Below, in pieces: positions 1-4,703 of a stretch of DNA of 6,170 bases. This DNA comes from an uncultured Veillonella sp. (GTDB lineage: Bacteria; Bacillota; Negativicutes; Veillonellales; Veillonellaceae). Below the pieces are notes generated by a model. The model was not told the DNA's origin, did no database searches, and worked only from the letters and a program-made list of their open reading frames with translations. A program made the position numbers and the translations under genes. The stretch covers positions 1 through 6,170 of the forward strand of contig CAUHTB010000045.1 of assembly GCA_959608595.1 (NCBI GenBank). The letters run 5' to 3'. Every line of letters starts with the position of its first letter. Positions within the stretch are counted from its first letter, which is position 1.

Positions 1-11
1 ACCATATAAAA

Positions 12-54
12 CATAAAGGGCATTCACTAGCCGTCGCTAGGAATGCCCTTTATG
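12..54 (-). terminator. Long hairpin, probable intrinsic terminator
   Basis: Positions 12-25 (CATAAAGGGCATTC) are perfectly complementary to 41-54. Inside them, CTAGC (27-31) pairs with GCTAG (36-40) around a CGTC loop, leaving only A26 bulged, so the stem is about 19 bp. Read leftwards (minus strand), the stem is followed by a U-rich tail (TTTTATATGG). Read rightwards, the tail is poorer in U. I therefore assign it mainly to the minus strand, where it would end the two-component operon and/or the candidate RNA upstream of it. It could also work in both directions, or act as an attenuator for a gene beyond the left edge. Confidence 0.75.
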
Positions 55-236
55 CATATAGTTTGAGAGTGTAAGGACTGTTGAGAGAGTATATGTGATC
101 TAGATAAGTTGAGAGAGAACTTATTAAGAGAGAGAAGTTTAGTTGTTTCTTATCTAGAATCAAAAGTCAGCCTTACTTAGATAAGTATACATGGAATATC
201 TAAACTATCAAAGGAAGTATATAAACAATTTTTAAA
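12..236 (-). ncRNA. Candidate structured small RNA or leader RNA
   Basis: No protein gene fits here, but the segment is rich in complementary stretches. GTAAGG-A-CTG (71-80) pairs with CAGCCTTAC (168-176). GATCTAGATAAG (97-108) pairs with CTTATCTAGA-ATC (149-161), a 12-bp stem with one bulge. ATAAGTT (104-110) can instead pair with AACTTAT (118-124). TTAGATA (177-183) pairs with TATCTAA (197-203). Read on the minus strand, four CUCUC motifs lie in or between stems. A promoter-like pair (243-271) stands upstream and the hairpin terminator at 12-54 stands downstream, giving a self-contained transcript of about 225 nt. The start is an estimate. Alternatives are the 3' untranslated region of the response regulator mRNA, or the leader of a gene beyond the left edge. 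I recognise no known RNA family. Confidence 0.35.
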
Positions 237-242
237 TCTTTG

Positions 243-271
243 ATTATATCTATATAATAACTTCCTATAAA
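243..271 (-). promoter_or_regulatory. Candidate promoter for the structured RNA
   Basis: On the minus strand a perfect -10 box TATAAT (plus positions 243-248) lies 17 nt downstream of TTTATA (266-271), which matches the -35 consensus at 4 of 6 positions. Transcription would start near 236 and run into the hairpins and the terminator at 12-54. The region is AT-rich, so chance matches are likely. The weak -35 box would suit an activator-dependent promoter. Confidence 0.35.
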
Positions 272-303
272 CTCATATTTTATCAACAGCCACTAAAAAC
301 GTG

Positions 304-324
304 AGCGTAATATGAAAGTGATTT
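304..324. promoter_or_regulatory. Possible operator, shared with the kinase upstream region
   Basis: AGCGTAA (304-310) followed by AAAGTGATTT (315-324) recurs in the same order and orientation at 2433-2450, upstream of the kinase gene, with a gap of 4 nt here and 1 nt there. This copy lies roughly 70-90 nt upstream of the estimated start of the candidate RNA. A shared binding site for the neighbouring response regulator is an inference. Confidence 0.25.
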
Positions 325-330
325 CAGTTA

Positions 331-1020
331 TCAAACAAATTTATAACCAACGCCCCATACAGTAATGATGTGCTTACTATCGGATGGATTATCTTCAATT
401 TCTTCACGTAAACGGTTGATATGAACCGCTACAGTTGCATAATCACCATAGGAATCAAGGCCCCATACGCGAGAGTATAATTCTTCTTTACTAAATACGA
501 TATCACGGTTGCGCATCAAGAATTCTAATAACTGGAATTCTTTCTTTTTAAGGTGAACTTCTTTTTCGTTTACCCAAACTTTCATCATCTTAGGATCAAG
601 ACGGATTTCTCCAGATTGAATCGCATTAGTTTCCATTGCATCACGCTCTGTTAAGCGTTTATATTGTGCCAACATAGCTTTAATTTTTGCAATCAATACA
701 GATGGAGAGAATGGTTTTTCAATGTAGTCATCAGCACCTACGCCGAGACCACGGATTTTATCGATATCATCAAGTCGAGCTGTTACCATAACAATTGGTA
801 CACGAACCTTGTCACGAATTTGGCGGCAAACTTCAAAACCATCCATTTCTGGCAACATAACATCAAGGATGATAAGGTCTACAGGAGTATTTAAGGCAGC
901 CTCAATACCCTCCGTACCATTAGTCATAATAGTTACATCATAACCTGCCACCATCAAATAATCACGCTCAATATTGGCGATATCCAAATCGTCTTCAATA
1001 ATTAAGATATGTTCACTCAT
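331..1020 (-). CDS. OmpR/PhoB-family response regulator
   Basis: A 229-residue DNA-binding response regulator of a two-component system. It should receive a phosphoryl group from its partner kinase and then bind DNA to switch transcription; it is cytoplasmic. The receiver domain spans about residues 3-118, with acidic pocket D10/D11, phosphoacceptor D53 (in LILDVMLPEMDG), switch residue T80 and K102 in the YIEKPF motif. A winged-helix DNA-binding domain fills about 133-229, with the typical RLREEIED recognition helix and the VWGVGYKF wing near the C-terminus. Length and all key residues are normal for the family. The ATG start overlaps the kinase stop codon (ATGA) and follows AGGAG at 1028-1032 with 7-nt spacing, so translation is probably coupled. 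Many subfamilies share this build (PhoB, BaeR, WalR-like), so the stimulus and target genes cannot be read from sequence. Confidence 0.96.
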   Translation of the reverse strand: MSEHILIIEDDLDIANIERDYLMVAGYDVTIMTNGTEGIEAALNTPVDLIILDVMLPEMDGFEVCRQIRDKVRVPIVMVTARLDDIDKIRGLGVGADDYIEKPFSPSVLIAKIKAMLAQYKRLTERDAMETNAIQSGEIRLDPKMMKVWVNEKEVHLKKKEFQLLEFLMRNRDIVFSKEELYSRVWGLDSYGDYATVAVHINRLREEIEDNPSDSKHIITVWGVGYKFV

Positions 1021-2357
1021 GATTCTTCTCCTTGTTTAGGAAATTCTAATATAATACGTAGACCATGTGGTCTTACATTTTCAATCACAACTCGGCCTTC
1101 AAAGATTTCCATAATTCGACGAATAATCGACAATCCAAGACCACTACCTTCTTGTGGGTTCGTACGAGATGAATCTACACGGTAGAATGGACGCATTAGA
1201 CGTTCTAGCGATTCTGGTGGTACCCCTGGGCCATCATCACTGATAACACAGTATACAAAATCATCATCACTAGTTACATCAATAACACAATGACCAACAT
1301 CGGCCATTTTATACTTAGCACTATTGTTCAACACATTTTGTAAAACACGCTGTAACAATTGTGGGTTTGCATTAATGAAAGCATTTTCCGCTGCTATACG
1401 GAATTTAATTTCTAGACCTCTTGTTTGATAAGGAGCCAAATGATCTTCTACAAAATCACGTACATATTGACCGAGTTCAATTCGTTCAGATGGACGCGAC
1501 TCTTTTTTATAATTCAAAGTTGTAATGAGGAATAATTCCTCTAACATCGAATCTAAATCATTAGCACGTTTCAAAATGATTCCCATATAGCGTTTTTGTT
1601 GCTCTTCGGTTGGTGCAATACCATCACGAACGCCTTCTGCATACGCTTTAATCGCTGTTAACGGCGTTCGAATATCATGGGATATCCCTGCTAGTAACTC
1701 TTTTTGTTGCTCCTGTTCCATTTCAATCTGACGATTGGCCATTTCTAAGGACTTTGTCATATTCTTAACATGAATCATGATAAAGCGTGTAACAAATCGG
1801 TTAATAGCAAAGAATGTAACAATAAACAGTAATATAGCAACTATGATTATGTAGAAAGATACAGATTCCATTAAGCTATCACTACCATGAGTAGCGCGCT
1901 TTATAGCAATATGATATACGTAAGCATGACGCCCATCGTATTTCCGCATTTCATAGACAAACGTATTATTGGACTGATATACAATACCTTGTAATTCAGG
2001 GTTTACATCAATGAGACCAACAATAGCAGAAGCACTATAGATTTGAGGATTACCATAGCTGTACACCATATTACCTTGATCTAGTACCTCTACATATACT
2101 TCCTTTGGATCAAGTAGACTATAGCTAGGCTTTACTAAGCTATCTATTAAATTGTTTTCTAAACCATAAAAGGTAATTGTTTCAGTGATTCGACTGACAC
2201 TTTTAAACTGTTGTTCCTGCTCAATACGCAAATAGTAACCGGCATTAGCCAATATGCGCAGACCTGTAAAGTATAGCAAAAATAAGATAATTGCTATCAA
2301 AATAGGCACTACAAAGAGCACAACATTGGATATCCAAATCCGTATTTGTAAATTCAC
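1017..2357 (-). CDS. Membrane sensor histidine kinase
   Basis: A 446-residue sensor kinase, the presumed partner of the response regulator that follows it with a 4-nt overlap. TM1 spans about residues 9-33 and TM2 about 166-188; between them is an extracytoplasmic sensor region of about 130 residues that I cannot assign to a family. The cytoplasmic part has the H box SHDIRTPLTAI with H227 as phosphorylated histidine, the N box (N341, N345), the G1 box DDGPGV (374-379), the F box RPFYRVD (389-395) and the G2 box GSGLGLS (404-410). It should therefore be an active HisKA-type kinase. Only about 40 residues separate TM2 from H227, so a full HAMP domain is not evident; the linker (SLEMANRQIEMEQEQQKE) looks coiled-coil. 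The start is GTG: an in-frame TGA lies four codons upstream (2367-2369), GAGG at 2365-2368 is well spaced, and TM1 begins just after. Confidence 0.95.
   Translation of the reverse strand: MNLQIRIWISNVVLFVVPILIAIILFLLYFTGLRILANAGYYLRIEQEQQFKSVSRITETITFYGLENNLIDSLVKPSYSLLDPKEVYVEVLDQGNMVYSYGNPQIYSASAIVGLIDVNPELQGIVYQSNNTFVYEMRKYDGRHAYVYHIAIKRATHGSDSLMESVSFYIIIVAILLFIVTFFAINRFVTRFIMIHVKNMTKSLEMANRQIEMEQEQQKELLAGISHDIRTPLTAIKAYAEGVRDGIAPTEEQQKRYMGIILKRANDLDSMLEELFLITTLNYKKESRPSERIELGQYVRDFVEDHLAPYQTRGLEIKFRIAAENAFINANPQLLQRVLQNVLNNSAKYKMADVGHCVIDVTSDDDFVYCVISDDGPGVPPESLERLMRPFYRVDSSRTNPQEGSGLGLSIIRRIMEIFEGRVVIENVRPHGLRIILEFPKQGEES
1028..1032 (-). promoter_or_regulatory. Shine-Dalgarno site of the response regulator
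   Basis: AGGAG read on the minus strand, 7 nt before the ATG at 1020, inside the last codons of the kinase gene. It supports this start and suggests translational coupling at the ATGA overlap. Confidence 0.85.
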
Positions 2358-2364
2358 AGGGTTA

Positions 2365-2368
2365 CCTC
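2365..2368 (-). promoter_or_regulatory. Shine-Dalgarno site fixing the GTG start of the kinase
   Basis: GAGG on the minus strand, 7 nt before GTG at 2355-2357. An in-frame stop codon (2367-2369) overlaps this site, so no longer reading frame is possible, and the GTG comes just before the first membrane segment. Confidence 0.75.
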
Positions 2369-2391
2369 AATATCATAAATATTAGATACTT

Positions 2392-2450
2392 CTTATAGTT
2401 TACGCTATTTTTAATACTTAAAGCAAGTAAAAAGCGTAAAAAAGTGATTT
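2392..2450 (-). promoter_or_regulatory. Possible promoter and operator of the two-component operon
   Basis: TTTACGCT (2399-2406) and its perfect inverse AGCGTAAA (2433-2440) face each other with centres 34 nt apart. AAAGTGATTT (2441-2450) adjoins the second copy, and this block also occurs at 304-324. A -10-like TATAAG (minus strand, 2392-2397) has no good -35 box, as can be seen in activator-dependent promoters; a start near 2385 would place the 2433-2450 block close to -57. Autoregulation by the response regulator is an inference. Other promoter candidates lie further upstream. Confidence 0.3.
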
Positions 2451-2548
2451 AACTTTCATATTTTCTTCATTGTCAGTTTATAATTGGCTGTTATTACATA
2501 TGGTCAATATGCCTTTTATTATCTACTATTTTGAAGTTTTTAATATAT

Positions 2549-2577
2549 ATTACACGCATCCGGGCAACCTACATCAA
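2549..2577 (-). promoter_or_regulatory. Candidate upstream promoter of the two-component operon
   Basis: On the minus strand TTGATG (2572-2577) and TGTAAT (2549-2554) are 17 nt apart, matching the -35 consensus at 4/6 and the -10 consensus at 5/6. The spacer is an unusually GC-rich patch in otherwise AT-rich DNA. A rival candidate is TTGACC (2502-2507) with TATAAA (2477-2482), at a long 19-nt spacing. Either would give a leader of more than 100 nt before the kinase. Confidence 0.3.
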
Positions 2578-2708
2578 CATACCACAAGTAATTTTTAGGA
2601 CATCAAACATAATATTCTATAACGTCTTATTTAATAGCCTCTATATTTTTTATAAAATCTCTAAATATAAAAATGCTATATCTGTAAAAATAAATTCTTT
2701 TACCTTAT

Positions 2709-2720
2709 ATTATCATTATC
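2709..2720. promoter_or_regulatory. Fur-box-like hexamer repeat (weak)
   Basis: On the minus strand the sequence reads GATAATGATAAT, equal to the first two hexamers of the classical Fur consensus. The third, inverted hexamer is poorly matched (ATAAGG). It stands about 350 nt upstream of the kinase start with no clear promoter touching it, and AT-rich DNA produces such matches by chance. Confidence 0.15.
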
Positions 2721-2767
2721 AAAATATTTCTCTACTCATATATAATTCAATTGCCTTATTTATACAT

Positions 2768-2799
2768 AAAAAAAGAGGATTCCATAGGAATCCTCTTTT
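2768..2799 (-). terminator. Intrinsic terminator of the carboxyltransferase gene
   Basis: Positions 2771-2783 and 2787-2799 form a perfect 13-bp stem (AAAAGAGGATTCC against its complement) around a 3-nt loop. On the minus strand it is followed by a run of seven T (2768-2774, partly in the stem). It begins 10 nt after the stop codon at 2810-2812, a textbook position. Confidence 0.93.
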
Positions 2800-2809
2800 A
2801 ATATTTGGA

Positions 2810-4162
2810 TTAACGACGATTTGCATCGAAGAAGTTAATAGCAACTTCTGGGAACATAGCGTAAGTCAATACGTCTTCGTCAGTGATACCATTGTAGCCT
2901 TTGGAAGCTAAATCTTGACGGTAACCATCCAATTCAGGTTCGATAAGATCTGCTGGACGGCAAGTGATAGGTTCTTCATCACCAATGATAGTGTGACGAA
3001 TTTCGTCAGAAATTTTACCAGGCAACGCACCATATTTACCGCGTACAAGGTCTTTAACTTCGTTAGGAACCATTTTGTAACGGTCACCCATCATAACGTT
3101 CATCATAGCCATTGTACCAACGATTTGGGATGTTGGAGTTACCAATGGAGGGTAACCCAAGTCTTCACGAACGCGTGGCATTTCATCCATAACGTCGAAG
3201 AAGCGATCGCCCATACCCATTTCGTTCAATTGGTTTTGAGTATTAGACAACATACCGCCAGGAATTTGGTAACGACGAACAGCTGGGATTACATCGCTAG
3301 CTGGTTTCAAGTTGAATTCTTCAGCGATTTGTTGTTTTACTTTACGGAAGTGGTCAACTAATGGAATGTATTTATCAAGGTCAAGACCAAGATCCCATTC
3401 AGTACCTTTGAACATTTCGATCATAGTTTCAGTAGCTGGTTGGCTAGTTGCATGAGCGAATGGAGAGATAGCAGTATCGATGATATCTACGCCAGCTTTA
3501 GCAGCTTCCCAGTATGTAGTGCTTGCAAGACCGCAAGTGAAATGGCTGTGCAAGTCGATTGGCAATTCACCAAAACGTTTTTTGAATGTGGAAACCAAAT
3601 CATAAGCATCAGCAGGTCCTAACAAACCGGACATATCTTTGATACAAAGGGAATCAGTACCCATTTCTACCAATGTTTCAGCTACTTTCAAGAAGCTTTC
3701 AGTTGTATGAACTGGAGAAATAGTGTATACCATTGCGGATTGAACGTGTGCGCCTGCTTTTTTGGAATATTTAATAGCAGCTTCCATGTTACGAGGGTCG
3801 TTCAATGCGTCGAAAATACGGATACGGTCAATACCATTTTTTACAGCAGCTTTACAGAATGCTTCCACTACATCATCAGAGTAATGTTTGTAGCCCAACA
3901 AGTTTTGGCCACGAAGTAACATTTGTAGTGGTGTATTTTTTACATTAGCTTTTAATTTGCGAAGGCGTTCCCATGGATCTTCATTCAAGAAACGAAGACA
4001 GCTATCATAAGTAGCGCCGCCCCAACATTCAAGAGCTTCATAACCAATTTCATCTAAAAGGCCAAGCACTGGTTCCATTTGTTCATAACGCATGCGTGTT
4101 GCCAAAATAGATTGATGACCGTCACGAAGAACGGTTTCGCAGATTCTTAATTTTTTAGCCAT
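2810..4162 (-). CDS. oadA: Carboxyltransferase subunit, oxaloacetate decarboxylase alpha / transcarboxylase 5S type
   Basis: A 450-residue biotin-dependent carboxyltransferase of the pyruvate carboxylase / oxaloacetate decarboxylase / transcarboxylase 5S family. Such proteins move a carboxyl group between oxaloacetate (or pyruvate) and biotin on a carrier protein. The TIM-barrel part has LRDGHQS (12-18) with metal ligand D14, CWGGATYD (46-53), LLRGQNLLGY (82-91), the catalytic lysine K175 in CIKDM (carbamylated in the family) and metal ligands H205 and H207 in DLHSH. The conserved C-terminal region follows, with QIPGGMLSN (299-307), PPLVTPTSQIVG (338-349) and DVLTYAMFPEVA near the end. It stops there: the biotinyl domain that ends full-length OadA (about 600 residues, MKM motif) is absent, so a separate biotin carrier must be encoded elsewhere. 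No oadB, oadG or biotin carboxylase gene adjoins it. The choice between oxaloacetate decarboxylase alpha, 5S and pyruvate carboxylase subunit B is open, so the symbol is provisional. The ATG follows GGAGG by 6 nt, with its own promoter and terminator. Confidence 0.93.
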   Translation of the reverse strand: MAKKLRICETVLRDGHQSILATRMRYEQMEPVLGLLDEIGYEALECWGGATYDSCLRFLNEDPWERLRKLKANVKNTPLQMLLRGQNLLGYKHYSDDVVEAFCKAAVKNGIDRIRIFDALNDPRNMEAAIKYSKKAGAHVQSAMVYTISPVHTTESFLKVAETLVEMGTDSLCIKDMSGLLGPADAYDLVSTFKKRFGELPIDLHSHFTCGLASTTYWEAAKAGVDIIDTAISPFAHATSQPATETMIEMFKGTEWDLGLDLDKYIPLVDHFRKVKQQIAEEFNLKPASDVIPAVRRYQIPGGMLSNTQNQLNEMGMGDRFFDVMDEMPRVREDLGYPPLVTPTSQIVGTMAMMNVMMGDRYKMVPNEVKDLVRGKYGALPGKISDEIRHTIIGDEEPITCRPADLIEPELDGYRQDLASKGYNGITDEDVLTYAMFPEVAINFFDANRR

Positions 4163-4168
4163 GTTAAT

Positions 4169-4173
4169 CCTCC
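4169..4173 (-). promoter_or_regulatory. Shine-Dalgarno site of the carboxyltransferase gene
   Basis: GGAGG on the minus strand, 6 nt before the ATG at 4160-4162. Its strength fits a highly expressed metabolic enzyme. It lies 8 nt downstream of a leader hairpin (4182-4224). Confidence 0.9.
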
Positions 4174-4181
4174 AAATCGAA

Positions 4182-4224
4182 ATAGTTTTGTGTATGTAAT
4201 TTTATACATCCACCACACAACTAT
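4182..4224 (-). promoter_or_regulatory. Leader hairpin next to the ribosome binding site
   Basis: ACACAACTAT (4215-4224) pairs with 4182-4193 (10 bp, two bulged bases), and TACAT (4205-4209) with ATGTA (4194-4198) extends the stem around a 6-nt loop. In the mRNA this hairpin ends just before GGAGG, leaving the site open. It may affect mRNA stability or ribosome access. No known riboswitch was recognised. Confidence 0.5.
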
Positions 4225-4241
4225 CTCATACCTATTTTTTT

Positions 4242-4289
4242 ACGATTATTGTAGAACTTGCTCACACAGGCAAATACTCTACAAATCGT
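4242..4289 (-). promoter_or_regulatory. Strong hairpin near the mRNA 5' end
   Basis: ACGATT (4242-4247) and TGTAGA (4250-4255) pair with TCTACA (4278-4283) and AATCGT (4284-4289), with a two-base bulge. TTGC (4258-4261) and GCAA (4270-4273) close an inner 8-nt loop. The predicted transcript starts near 4297, so the hairpin sits almost at the 5' end, a position known to protect mRNAs from decay. It has no U-rich tail on the minus strand, so it is unlikely to be a terminator. Confidence 0.55.
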
Positions 4290-4303
4290 TAAGACATACT
4301 TAT

Positions 4304-4332
4304 ATTAGACTACTTATAGAATTCTTTGTCAA
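4304..4332 (-). promoter_or_regulatory. Promoter of the carboxyltransferase gene
   Basis: A perfect -35 box TTGACA (minus strand, 4327-4332) and TCTAAT (4304-4309, 5/6 match to the -10 consensus) are exactly 17 nt apart. This is the best housekeeping-type promoter in the window. Transcription would start near 4297, giving a leader of about 135 nt before the ATG. Confidence 0.75.
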
Positions 4333-4638
4333 CAACCACATTATGCAATTTACTCATGATTTCATGTATTCTTTTATGATTTTTTCGTGATGGAACTCAC
4401 AATAAAGTGCTAAAAAGCTAGAGTTTAACGTGTATTTTTAATCAAATCTTCTTCTTATTAATTGCTCTTTTTAATGAGAAGCAAAAATTTATTTCGTAAT
4501 AATTTTTAGTTATTATTTATCAGCGTTCAAAGTATATCGGTATTTATAAATCTAGTAATTCGACAATCATCGGTACACTTATAACCTTATCAATTTTATT
4601 GATAATAACCCCCGTATTTCTACATTTTATAAATATAC
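4333..4638. other. Non-coding gap upstream of the carboxyltransferase promoter
   Basis: About 300 AT-rich bases without a credible gene on either strand. Visible structure: an 8-bp palindrome TTATCAAT/ATTGATAA at 4587-4605, and two direct repeats beginning ATCGGTA at 4536 and 4569, 33 nt apart, each running into TTATAA. These could be protein-binding sites for the downstream promoter, but they lie more than 200 nt from it. Confidence 0.5.
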
Positions 4639-4671
4639 AAAAGAACCTACCTTTTATAGGTAGATTCTTTT
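4639..4671 (-). terminator. Intrinsic terminator of the glycosyltransferase operon
   Basis: Positions 4639-4651 pair with 4659-4671 over 13 positions around a 7-nt loop. The single non-Watson-Crick position (4646/4664) would be a C-A mismatch in a plus-strand RNA but a G-U pair in a minus-strand RNA, so the hairpin is better formed in the minus-strand transcript. It ends in UUCUUUU there and lies about 30 nt after the stop codon of the small gene. Confidence 0.85.
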
Positions 4672-4678
4672 ACTAAAT

Positions 4679-4702
4679 GCTCTTTATCATGCTCTTTATC
4701 AT
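4679..4702. repeat. Tandem 12-bp duplication
   Basis: GCTCTTTATCAT occurs twice in perfect tandem (4679-4690, 4691-4702), directly after the stop codon of the small gene (4704-4706) and before its terminator. It is probably a replication-slippage duplication. Confidence 0.9.
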
Positions 4703-4703
4703 G

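Larger units (their letters stand above)
2358..2767. other. Non-coding gap between the carboxyltransferase terminator and the kinase gene
   Basis: About 410 very AT-rich bases with no credible protein gene on either strand. A plus-strand open frame starting near 2531 runs through the terminator and into the antisense of the carboxyltransferase gene, and has low-complexity Ile/Tyr/Asn-rich sequence. The gap holds the promoter and operator candidates listed separately and the GC-rich patch at about 2553-2570. Confidence 0.7.

Noticed and set aside
60..140. CRISPR array suggested by the repeated GAGAGAG motifs
   Set aside because: The repeats are short, unequal and irregularly spaced (18, 28 and 16 nt apart), unlike CRISPR repeats and spacers, and no cas gene is present.
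60..180. SAM (S-box) riboswitch or T-box leader in the left-hand region
   Set aside because: Stretches resembling CTTATCAAGAG were considered, but the core S-box elements and the conserved T-box sequence are not present on either strand.
2531..2911. Plus-strand open frame of 126 codons
   Set aside because: It starts without a ribosome binding site, consists of low-complexity Ile/Tyr/Asn-rich sequence, and runs through the terminator hairpin into the antisense of the carboxyltransferase gene.
2915..3361. Plus-strand open frame of 148 codons
   Set aside because: It lies wholly antisense inside the well-supported carboxyltransferase gene; its His/Thr/Asn-rich sequence is a shadow of the opposite strand.
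4147..4209. Possible 20-residue upstream frame in the carboxyltransferase leader (minus strand)
   Set aside because: Its ATG overlaps into the main gene start, which would be intriguing, but the only G-rich stretch (GGTGG) directly abuts the ATG, too close for a ribosome binding site, and the ATG is within the leader hairpin.
4312..4359. 15-residue minus-strand frame beginning ATGAGTAAATTG
   Set aside because: It contains the -35 box of the carboxyltransferase promoter, lacks a ribosome binding site, and is expected by chance.
4190..4390. Plus-strand open frame of 66 codons
   Set aside because: It overlaps the promoter and hairpin leader of the carboxyltransferase gene and has AT-driven composition (Tyr, Ile, Phe, His); no ribosome binding site.
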